In this document: in pieces, positions 6,200 through 12,474 of the stretch
Position numbering within the stretch: position 1 is the first letter of the stretch
Layout of the letters: the number at the start of each line of letters is the position of its first letter
NCBI RefSeq assembly: GCF_938029845.1
Contig: NZ_CALHGG010000183.1
Location: 1 to 19,159, forward strand
DNA from: an uncultured Capnocytophaga sp.
GTDB lineage: Bacteria; Bacteroidota; Bacteroidia; Flavobacteriales; Flavobacteriaceae
Direction of reading: 5' to 3'
DNA length: 19,159 nt
Program-made: the position numbers and the translations under genes
The notes under the pieces: generated by a model
What the model saw: the letters and a program-made list of their open reading frames with translations, nothing else
What the model was told of the DNA's origin: nothing
Databases searched by the model: none

Positions 6200-7153
6200 A
6201 TGAAGATATTAGCCAACGATGGCATCAGTGAGAAAGCTATAAAAACACTTGATGCTGCTGGTTTTAAGGTTCTTACCACCAAAGTCGCCCAAAACCAATT
6301 AGCCAATTTTATCAATGAGGAGCAAGTGGAGATTCTCTTGGTACGTTCAGCCACCCAAGCCAAGAAAGACCTTATAGATGCTTGCTCTTCCTTAAGGCTC
6401 ATTGGGCGTGGTGGCGTAGGTATGGATAACATAGATGTAGCCTATGCCCGAGAGAAAGGTATCAAGGTTATCAATACCCCTAATGCCTCCTCCCATTCGG
6501 TAGCAGAGCTTACTTTTGCCCACCTTTTTTCAGGAGTTCGTTTCCTCTATGATGCCAATCGAAATATGCCATTGGACGGAGATACCCGCTTTGATGCTCT
6601 TAAGAAAGACTATGCCAAAGGACAAGAACTCAAAGGGAAAACCCTTGGTATCATGGGCTTGGGACGTATAGGAAAAGCTGTAGCTACCATTGCCTTGGGG
6701 CTTGGTATGAAGGTTATCGCTCATGATCCACTCCAAAGCGAAGCTACCATTACCCTCTCTTTCTTTGACGGGCGTAGTCTTGATTTTAGGATACAGACTA
6801 TCAGTAAGGAAACTCTTTTGAAAGAGGCTGACTTTATTACGCTACATATCCCTGCACAGCAAGAAGTAGTCATAGGAGAGAAAGAATTTCAGCTAATGAA
6901 AGATGGTGTAGGCATCATCAATGTAGCGCGTGGAGGGGTGATTGATGAAGAAGCGCTCTTGCACGCCTTAGAGCATGAGAAAGTAGCCTTTGCAGGCTTA
7001 GATGTATTCAAGGGCGAACCTACTCCCTCTATTCGAATACTTATGCACCCACGCGTATCCCTTTCCCCTCATATAGGAGCGGCCACTCTTGAAGCACAAG
7101 AACGTGTAGGAGACGAACTAGCAACGCAAATTATAGAAGCGTTTGGGAAATAA
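6200..7153 (+). CDS. serA: D-3-phosphoglycerate dehydrogenase (short form)
   Basis: A 317-residue D-2-hydroxyacid dehydrogenase that oxidises 3-phosphoglycerate to 3-phosphohydroxypyruvate, the first committed step of serine synthesis. RGGVGMDNID (70-79) belongs to the substrate-binding domain, GLGRIG (153-158) is the nucleotide-binding loop with D175 as the NAD-selecting acidic residue, and R244, E273 and H291 form the catalytic set (ARGGVIDE, GEPTP, HIGAAT). It ends right after the catalytic core and lacks the C-terminal ACT or ASB domain that gives serine feedback inhibition in longer SerA proteins. A short insertion (about 183-200) follows the nucleotide-binding strand. The position behind serC supports this assignment over other hydroxyacid dehydrogenases. 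A strong terminator follows. Confidence 0.93.
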   Translation: MKILANDGISEKAIKTLDAAGFKVLTTKVAQNQLANFINEEQVEILLVRSATQAKKDLIDACSSLRLIGRGGVGMDNIDVAYAREKGIKVINTPNASSHSVAELTFAHLFSGVRFLYDANRNMPLDGDTRFDALKKDYAKGQELKGKTLGIMGLGRIGKAVATIALGLGMKVIAHDPLQSEATITLSFFDGRSLDFRIQTISKETLLKEADFITLHIPAQQEVVIGEKEFQLMKDGVGIINVARGGVIDEEALLHALEHEKVAFAGLDVFKGEPTPSIRILMHPRVSLSPHIGAATLEAQERVGDELATQIIEAFGK

Positions 7154-7164
7154 AAGACAAAAAT

Positions 7165-7202
7165 AAAAAAGTGAAAAGTGGTATTACACTTTTCACTTTT
7201 TT
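7165..7202 (+). terminator. Rho-independent terminator after serA (likely bidirectional)
   Basis: A 16-bp perfect stem (7165-7180 with 7187-7202) closes on a 6-base loop GTATTA. It is flanked by A-runs on the left and T-runs on the right, so it can stop transcription from both the plus-strand serA and the convergent minus-strand transferase gene. Confidence 0.88.
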
Positions 7203-7257
7203 ATTTATAGCAAGGCAAATAAATTGCTCTTTTTTGTTCTCTGTTCCAACTCCTATA

Positions 7258-8418
7258 CTACTTTCGTTTGCCTTTTTTCTTTCTTCCTATAGGGGTCTGA
7301 TCTAATATTTTTTGTATCTTCTGCTTATTTCTACGTACCGCAAAGCTACGATTGTAGTAAAAGACAAGAAGTGTCGTTCCAATAACAAATAATACTAATA
7401 TTACAAAAAGTGTAATAGTAGGTATATAAAGATTTGCTATATAGAAAAGTACAAAGGCCAATAAATTAAACAAAGCCAAAAGCAAACTTGCTTGTATATG
7501 AGAAAGCCCCATATAATCAATCATAATATGATGGATATGATTTCTATCGGCAAAGAAAGGACTTCGGTGCTTAAGGACACGTATAAGAAATACGCGCATA
7601 GTATCCACAAAAGGAATAAAGAGGATAATAAATATAAGAACAAACTTATTGAAATACTTAATATCAGCAGCAGCAAGCCTATCCACTGGAAGATTTAGAA
7701 AGCGAAGCGTACATACACCTATAATAAATCCTATAAGTAAAGAGCCTGTATCTCCCATAAATATCCCATTCTTTTTTGAGATATTATACCTAAGGAAAGC
7801 CAATAAGCAACCTATACTACTTAGAGAGAGTAATACAAAATAATAATCATGAGTTTGATAGAAAATAAAACTGAAAATACTAAAAATCATAATTCCCACC
7901 ATAGAGGCAGAACCATTAATTCCATCAATAAGGTTGTAAGCATTTACAATAGATATGATAATGAAAACACCTAATGAGTAAGAAAACCAAAGTGGTAATT
8001 CATAAATTCCTAAAAAGCCATTAAAGGTGTCAATAGATAATTCATTACTATCCATAACAAATACAAAAGCAAGTATCTGTCCTATGATTTTAGTTTTTGG
8101 AGTTACTCCCACCAAGTCATCTTTTACTCCTACATAAAAGAGAATTAGAAGACCTATAACTAATGAGAGTCCTAATTTCTGAGAGTCATAGGCTTGTAAG
8201 AAATATAAACTACTAAGCAAGCTCGCAAAAAAGGCGACCCCTCCCATAGTAGGCGTTTTCTCTTTATGAGAACTCCGTTGGTTGGGGTTGTCCATTAAGT
8301 TTTTAATCCTAACAATAGCAATAATTCGCGGTATTACCAAGTAGGAAACTACAAAAGACTGTAAAATAATGAATATAGCTAATAACTCCAATGAGAGGCT
8401 ACTATATACATATTGCAT
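7258..8418 (-). CDS. Polyprenyl-phosphate sugar-1-phosphate transferase (WecA/TagO/MraY superfamily)
   Basis: A 386-residue polytopic membrane enzyme with about ten hydrophobic segments. It transfers a sugar-1-phosphate from a UDP-sugar to undecaprenyl phosphate, the first membrane step of surface polysaccharide synthesis. All family motifs are seen: HKEKTPTMGG (51-60), the Mg-binding D100-D101, NAYNLIDGINGS (159-170), FMGDTGS (220-226, D223) and the cytoplasmic loop HRSPFFADRNHIHH (284-297). The HIHH motif with FADRN points to the WecA/TagO/WbpL branch rather than MraY. The donor is probably UDP-GlcNAc or a related sugar, which cannot be fixed from sequence. The C-terminus is a strongly basic tail (371-386, ending GRKKKGKRK). 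It is a lone gene, convergent with serA and divergent from lpd, without linked glycosyltransferases. Confidence 0.93.
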   Translation of the reverse strand: MQYVYSSLSLELLAIFIILQSFVVSYLVIPRIIAIVRIKNLMDNPNQRSSHKEKTPTMGGVAFFASLLSSLYFLQAYDSQKLGLSLVIGLLILFYVGVKDDLVGVTPKTKIIGQILAFVFVMDSNELSIDTFNGFLGIYELPLWFSYSLGVFIIISIVNAYNLIDGINGSASMVGIMIFSIFSFIFYQTHDYYFVLLSLSSIGCLLAFLRYNISKKNGIFMGDTGSLLIGFIIGVCTLRFLNLPVDRLAAADIKYFNKFVLIFIILFIPFVDTMRVFLIRVLKHRSPFFADRNHIHHIMIDYMGLSHIQASLLLALFNLLAFVLFYIANLYIPTITLFVILVLFVIGTTLLVFYYNRSFAVRRNKQKIQKILDQTPIGRKKKGKRK

Positions 8419-8440
8419 AATCTATCTTGTTTTTCACCTG

Positions 8441-8448
8441 CAAAGATA
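8441..8448 (-). promoter_or_regulatory. -7 box for the sugar-phosphate transferase gene
   Basis: TATCTTTG on the minus strand matches TAnnTTTG and lies 22 bases before the ATG at 8418. The -33 region is not clear. Confidence 0.5.
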
Positions 8449-8578
8449 AAAAATAACTGAGAAATTTAAAAATATTTTCTGAAAAATATTTATTTTACTA
8501 GATTATTGAATATCAATACATTAAAAAATACATAGAAATTTTTTGGCGAAAATTTTTCTCTATAAAAAATAAAATTCG

Positions 8579-8586
8579 TAATTTCG
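8579..8586 (+). promoter_or_regulatory. Weak -7 box for lpd
   Basis: TAATTTCG differs by one base from TAnnTTTG and lies 31 bases before the lpd ATG. No -33 TTTG is present at the usual distance, so this is only a candidate. The rest of 8449-8578 is AT-rich with no feature I can support. Confidence 0.3.
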
Positions 8587-8617
8587 TACCGTTTTTCAGA
8601 ACATAAATATTTTACCA

Positions 8618-10015
8618 ATGAATAAATACGATGTTATAGTTTTAGGTAGCGGTCCTGGAGGATACGTAACCGCTATTAGAGCCTCACAATTGGGCTTCAA
8701 AACTGCTGTTATTGAAAAAGAAAACCTTGGAGGTGTATGCCTTAACTGGGGCTGTATTCCAACAAAAGCCCTCTTGAAATCTGCTCAGGTATTTGAATAC
8801 CTAAAACATGCAGAAAGCTACGGAATAAAAGTAAGTGACAAAGGATTTGATAAGGATTTTTCTGCTATTGTAAAGCGTAGCCGCGATGTAGCTGGCACTA
8901 TGAGCAAAGGAGTACAATTCCTTATGAAAAAGAATAAAATAGAGGTAATCAATGGCTATGGCACTCTAAAACCAGGCAAAAAAGTAGAAGTAAAAGATAA
9001 AGATGGCAAAGTGACTGAATACAGTGCAGACCATATTATCATAGCTACTGGTGCACGTTCTCGTGAATTGCCTGCGCTGCCACAAGATGGTAAGAAAATA
9101 ATTGGCTACCGCCAAGCCCTTACTCTTGCTGAGCAACCTAAGAAAATGATTATTGTAGGTAGTGGCGCCATAGGTATTGAATTTGCTTACTTCTACCACT
9201 CTATGGGTACTGAAGTTACTGTAGTTGAATTCATGCCTAACATAGTTCCTGTAGAAGATGAGGAAATCTCTAAACAACTAGAAAAGAGCTTCAAGAAGCT
9301 TGGTATCAATGTAATGACTTCTTCTGAAGTAACTAAGGTTGATACTTCTGGCAAAGGAGTAAAAGCCTATGTAAAAACTGCCAAAGGAGAAGAAGTACTT
9401 GAAGCAGACATCTTGCTTTCTGCAGTAGGTATCAAGACTAACATAGAAAACATAGGATTAGAAGCAGTAGGTATCAAGACTGAACGTGATAAAATCCAAG
9501 TAAATGAGTTCTACCAAACTAATGTTCCTGGTTATTATGCTATTGGGGATGTGGTACCTGGACAAGCTTTGGCTCACGTAGCTTCTGCAGAAGGTATCCT
9601 CTGTGTAGAGAAAATCAAAGGCTTACATGTAGAACCTATCAACTATGGTAACATCCCTGGATGTACTTACTGTACTCCAGAAATTGCCTCCGTTGGGCTT
9701 ACAGAAAAGCAAGCTAAGGAAAAAGGTTATGAAATCAAAGTAGGTAAGTTCCCATTCACTGCCTCTGGTAAGGCCAATGCAGCAGGAACTACTGATGGAT
9801 TTATCAAGGTTATCTTTGATGCCAAATATGGTGAATGGCTTGGTTGCCACATGATTGGTGCTGGTGTTACTGATATGATTGCTGAAGCCGTAGTTGCTCG
9901 TAAATTGGAAACTACAGCTCATGAAATCCTTAAGTCTGTACACCCACACCCTACTATGAGCGAAGGTGTGAAAGAAGCCGTAGCAGCTGCTTATGGAGAG
10001 GCTATTGATATTTAA
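8618..10015 (+). CDS. lpd: Dihydrolipoyl dehydrogenase (E3)
   Basis: A 465-residue flavoprotein that reoxidises dihydrolipoamide with NAD in the pyruvate, 2-oxoglutarate or branched-chain 2-oxo acid dehydrogenase complexes and the glycine cleavage system. The FAD-binding GSGPGGY (10-16), the redox disulfide C41/C46 in CLNWGCIPTK, the NAD-binding VGSGAIGIEFA (180-190), the second FAD motif YYAIGDV, and the catalytic H444 with E449 in HPHPTMSE are all present. The complete motif set separates it from mercuric reductase and glutathione reductase, although the tryptophan in CLNWGC differs from the valine common in E. coli-type E3. No E1 or E2 gene is beside it, so it may serve several complexes. 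Confidence 0.96.
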   Translation: MNKYDVIVLGSGPGGYVTAIRASQLGFKTAVIEKENLGGVCLNWGCIPTKALLKSAQVFEYLKHAESYGIKVSDKGFDKDFSAIVKRSRDVAGTMSKGVQFLMKKNKIEVINGYGTLKPGKKVEVKDKDGKVTEYSADHIIIATGARSRELPALPQDGKKIIGYRQALTLAEQPKKMIIVGSGAIGIEFAYFYHSMGTEVTVVEFMPNIVPVEDEEISKQLEKSFKKLGINVMTSSEVTKVDTSGKGVKAYVKTAKGEEVLEADILLSAVGIKTNIENIGLEAVGIKTERDKIQVNEFYQTNVPGYYAIGDVVPGQALAHVASAEGILCVEKIKGLHVEPINYGNIPGCTYCTPEIASVGLTEKQAKEKGYEIKVGKFPFTASGKANAAGTTDGFIKVIFDAKYGEWLGCHMIGAGVTDMIAEAVVARKLETTAHEILKSVHPHPTMSEGVKEAVAAAYGEAIDI

Positions 10016-10037
10016 TATTTTTTAGTTATTATATTTG
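10005..10037 (+). promoter_or_regulatory. Possible promoter of the folD-queD-coaX operon
   Basis: TTG at 10005-10007 (inside the end of lpd) and TATATTTG at 10030-10037 are 22 bases apart, slightly wider than usual. Transcription would begin at or within the hairpin at 10040-10069 and give a leader of about 140 bases that includes the heptad repeats. Confidence 0.4.
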
Positions 10038-10039
10038 AT

Positions 10040-10069
10040 GTAGGGGCGAACTATCTTATTCGCTCCTAC
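10040..10069. repeat. Palindromic hairpin, possible REP-like repeat or lpd terminator
   Basis: GTAGGGGCGAA (10040-10050) pairs with TTCGCTCCTAC (10059-10069) through 11 bp with one G-T pair and an 8-base loop. It is GC-rich against an AT-rich background. There is only a short T-run downstream (CCCTTTTAT), so it may work as a weak terminator for lpd. Confidence 0.6.
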
Positions 10070-10146
10070 TCCCTTTTATAGTGAAAAGTAAATAATAAAA
10101 AATAAAAAGAAATTAGTCACTAGTTGCTATCTAAAACTCTAAATAA

Positions 10147-10181
10147 CTAAAAACTAAAAACTAAAAACTAATAACTGAAAC
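10147..10181 (+). repeat. Heptanucleotide repeat (CTAAAAA) before folD
   Basis: Three perfect CTAAAAA units (10147-10167) are followed by CTAATAA and CTGAAAC, ending one base before the folD ATG; imperfect related units lie just upstream (10131-10146). The array therefore occupies the ribosome-binding region of folD. It resembles the heptads at 1344-1378 read on the other strand. Confidence 0.75.
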
Positions 10182-10182
10182 A

Positions 10183-11061
10183 ATGGAATTATTAGATGGA
10201 AAAAAGACCTCTACACTAGTACAAGAGGCCATAGCTGAAGAGGTACGAGAGATTGTAGCTCAAGGGCAAAGACCCCCACACTTAGTAGCCATACTCGTAG
10301 GAGATAATGGAGCTAGTATGACCTATGTAAATAACAAGGTTACTGCCTGCGAACGTGTAGGTTTTGCCTCCTCTGTTGTAAATCTTCCTGAAAATGTATC
10401 ACAAGAAGATCTTCTGAAAGAAATAGAAAAACTCAACGAGGACAAAGGTATTGATGGTTTTATCGTACAACTACCTCTGCCTAAGCATATCAATGAGCAG
10501 GAAGTTCTTTTGGCTATCAACCCAGACAAAGATGCAGATGGCTTTCACCCTACCAACTTTGGCCGTATGGCTTTAGGCTTAGAAGCCTTTATCCCTGCCA
10601 CTCCTTATGGCATCTTAGAGCTGCTTAGCCAATACAAAATCCCTACTGATGGGAAAAATGTAGTAGTAATTGGTCGTTCGGATATTGTAGGACGCCCTAT
10701 AAGTATCCTCCTCTCTCAGAAACCATGGAATGCTACTGTAATCCTTACTCATAGCCGTACTCAAAACTTGGCTGAGCTTACCCAAAAAGCAGATATCATC
10801 ATTGCTGCTTTGGGAATTCCCAACTTCCTAAAAGCGGAAATGGTCAAAGAAGGCGCTGTTATCATAGATGTAGGTATCACTCGTGTTAAGGATGCTTCTG
10901 CTAAAAAAGGATTTCGTATCGTAGGTGATGTAGATTTTGAGCACGTAAAGAACAAGGCAAGTTACATAACTCCTGTACCAGGAGGGGTAGGGCCTATGAC
11001 CATTGCTATGCTTATGAAGAATACCCTGAATGCCTACAAAAGAACTCATAAAAAACAATAG
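10183..11061 (+). CDS. folD: Bifunctional methylene-THF dehydrogenase/methenyl-THF cyclohydrolase
   Basis: A 292-residue cytosolic enzyme that interconverts 5,10-methylene-, 5,10-methenyl- and 10-formyl-tetrahydrofolate and so supplies one-carbon units for purines and formyl-methionine. Family signatures are complete: the Y48-x-x-x-K52 catalytic pair in TYVNNK, QLPLP (96-100), KDADGFHP (116-123), the nucleotide-binding VVIGRSDIVGRP (161-172) and PVPGGVGPMTIAML near the C-terminus. Length is normal. The ATG is directly preceded by CTAAAAA heptads and no Shine-Dalgarno is visible, which is common in this phylum. queD begins 3 bases after the stop, so the genes form one operon. Confidence 0.96.
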   Translation: MELLDGKKTSTLVQEAIAEEVREIVAQGQRPPHLVAILVGDNGASMTYVNNKVTACERVGFASSVVNLPENVSQEDLLKEIEKLNEDKGIDGFIVQLPLPKHINEQEVLLAINPDKDADGFHPTNFGRMALGLEAFIPATPYGILELLSQYKIPTDGKNVVVIGRSDIVGRPISILLSQKPWNATVILTHSRTQNLAELTQKADIIIAALGIPNFLKAEMVKEGAVIIDVGITRVKDASAKKGFRIVGDVDFEHVKNKASYITPVPGGVGPMTIAMLMKNTLNAYKRTHKKQ

Positions 11062-11064
11062 CCA

Positions 11065-11517
11065 ATGACGAAAATTCGTATTACAAAAAAGTTTGAATTC
11101 GAAGCAGGGCACGCCCTCTATGGATATGATGGCAAGTGTAAGAATATTCATGGGCATAGCTATAAGCTATGGGTTACTGTCATAGGAAGTCCTATTGAAG
11201 ATCTTGAACATGTAAAGAATGGAATGGTAATTGATTTTGGAGATATCAAAGAGATTGTCAATGAGTATATTGTCAAAGAAGCAGACCACACTATTTTCTT
11301 CAATGGCAATAGCCCTCATCGCTCCTTAGCAGAAAAACTCCAAGCAGAAGGACACAGAGTTATCCTACTCCCCTATCAGCCTACCAGTGAGATGCTAATA
11401 GTGGATTTTGCCAAGCGCCTCCAACAACACTTACCAAAGCATATTGCCCTATATAGCCTTCGCTTACAGGAAACTGAAAGCTCCTTTGCCGAGTGGTATG
11501 CTTCTGATAATCTTTAA
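11065..11517 (+). CDS. queD: 6-pyruvoyl-tetrahydropterin synthase family, probable 6-carboxytetrahydropterin synthase
   Basis: A 150-residue tunnel-fold enzyme. Zinc ligands H16 (FEAGHAL), H29 and H31 (NIHGHSY), the nucleophile C25 (GKCKNIHGH), D57 in MVIDFGDIK, H75 in ADHTIF and the glutamate region QETESSFAEW (135-144) are all in place. QueD makes 6-carboxytetrahydropterin from dihydroneopterin triphosphate on the way to queuosine. The C-x-x-x-HGH pattern and short length fit the QueD branch; a folate-type PTPS-III activity is the alternative, worth noting because folD is next door. It is 3 bases after folD and 15 bases before coaX. Confidence 0.85.
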   Translation: MTKIRITKKFEFEAGHALYGYDGKCKNIHGHSYKLWVTVIGSPIEDLEHVKNGMVIDFGDIKEIVNEYIVKEADHTIFFNGNSPHRSLAEKLQAEGHRVILLPYQPTSEMLIVDFAKRLQQHLPKHIALYSLRLQETESSFAEWYASDNL

Positions 11518-11532
11518 CTTACTAAACTTATT

Positions 11533-12294
11533 ATGCTATTAGCCGTTAATATTGGCAATTCCAATATCCGTTTTGCAGTTGTAGATGGGCAAGAAGTACA
11601 TCTGTCTTGGACAATTGCCACTAAGCCTTATCGTACTGCGGGTGAATTTTACATGAGTTTCCAGACCTATAAGGAACAGTACAAAAATGCTTTTGGGAAA
11701 ATCAGTAAAATAGTAGTAGGTTCAGTAGTACCTCAGCAAACGCAAGTTATTGCTAAGATGCTACAAAAGACCTTTTCTATAAAGCCCTTTATCGTCAATA
11801 GAGATACTCCTAGTGAAGTTACCCATCATTCAAACCAAATGGGTACAGACTTGTATGCCAATGCAGTAGCGGCGCACTACCTCTACCCTAATCAGAAAAA
11901 AATTATCATAGACTTTGGGACAGCCTTGACCCTTACAGGAGTTTCTGAAACTGGAGAAATGCTAGGTGTTATCATAGCCCCAGGGGTAGTTACCTCCCTA
12001 CAATCCTTAGTGAATAATACTGCCCAACTCCCCTATATAGAACTCAATGAACCCAAATCTGTCTTGGGTATGGATACTGAGACCTGTATGCAAAGTGGGA
12101 TTATCTATGGCTATACGGCTATGGTAGAGGGACTTATAGAACGCATCAAACAAACCTATCAGAGCGACTTTTTGGTCATTTCCACAGGAGGTGTAGGACA
12201 TATATTCAGTAAGCTTACAGATAAAATCCAGGTAGACGATAAGTATCACACTATCAAAGGACTATCTTTGCTTTATAATTTGCATAAGAAATAA
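11533..12294 (+). CDS. coaX: Type III pantothenate kinase
   Basis: A 253-residue ASKHA-fold kinase that phosphorylates pantothenate, the first step of coenzyme A synthesis. The N-terminal phosphate loop AVNIGNSNIRFAVVDG (4-19), VVGSVVP (61-67), IIIDFGTALTLTGV (124-137), IAPGV (148-152) and ISTGGVGHIF (216-225) match CoaX. The segment that usually reads GADR reads MGTDLYANAVAA here (103-114): the aspartate is kept but the following arginine is replaced by leucine. The type III enzyme is typically insensitive to CoA feedback. It is the last gene of the folD-queD-coaX operon and is followed by a long inverted repeat. Confidence 0.92.
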   Translation: MLLAVNIGNSNIRFAVVDGQEVHLSWTIATKPYRTAGEFYMSFQTYKEQYKNAFGKISKIVVGSVVPQQTQVIAKMLQKTFSIKPFIVNRDTPSEVTHHSNQMGTDLYANAVAAHYLYPNQKKIIIDFGTALTLTGVSETGEMLGVIIAPGVVTSLQSLVNNTAQLPYIELNEPKSVLGMDTETCMQSGIIYGYTAMVEGLIERIKQTYQSDFLVISTGGVGHIFSKLTDKIQVDDKYHTIKGLSLLYNLHKK

Positions 12295-12317
12295 TCAGAC
12301 ATTCTTCCCTTAAAAAT

Positions 12318-12442
12318 CTCCCACAGATTATACAGATCCAAAAGAATTTCCTTATTTGAAGGATCTAATTACGACTGTTTTGTAAAGATCCCAAATATTT
12401 CCCTTGTAATATTAGTTTCTATATCTGTGTTATCTGTGGGAG
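12318..12442. repeat. 125-bp element with 20-bp inverted ends between coaX and uvrC
   Basis: CTCCCACAGATTATACAGAT (12318-12337) and ATCTGTGTTATCTGTGGGAG (12423-12442) are inverted copies matching at 18 of 20 positions. Inside are AGATCC and GGATCT motifs (12335, 12361, 12386) and two similar stretches starting near 12335 and 12386 (AGATCCAAAAGAATTTCC and AGATCCCAAATATTTCCC). The element fills the gap between two convergent genes and could be a small mobile repeat, a bidirectional terminator, or both. Confidence 0.7.
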
Positions 12443-12474
12443 CTTAACAACAAAAGCACCCATAAAACTATATA

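Noticed and set aside
6200..7153. SerA as a truncated pseudogene
   Set aside because: All catalytic residues are present and the gene ends cleanly before a strong terminator; short SerA forms without ACT domains are known.
8966..9949. Minus-strand open frames of 100 or more codons inside lpd
   Set aside because: They are antisense to a complete, motif-rich lpd gene and show no recognisable domain; they reflect its codon usage.
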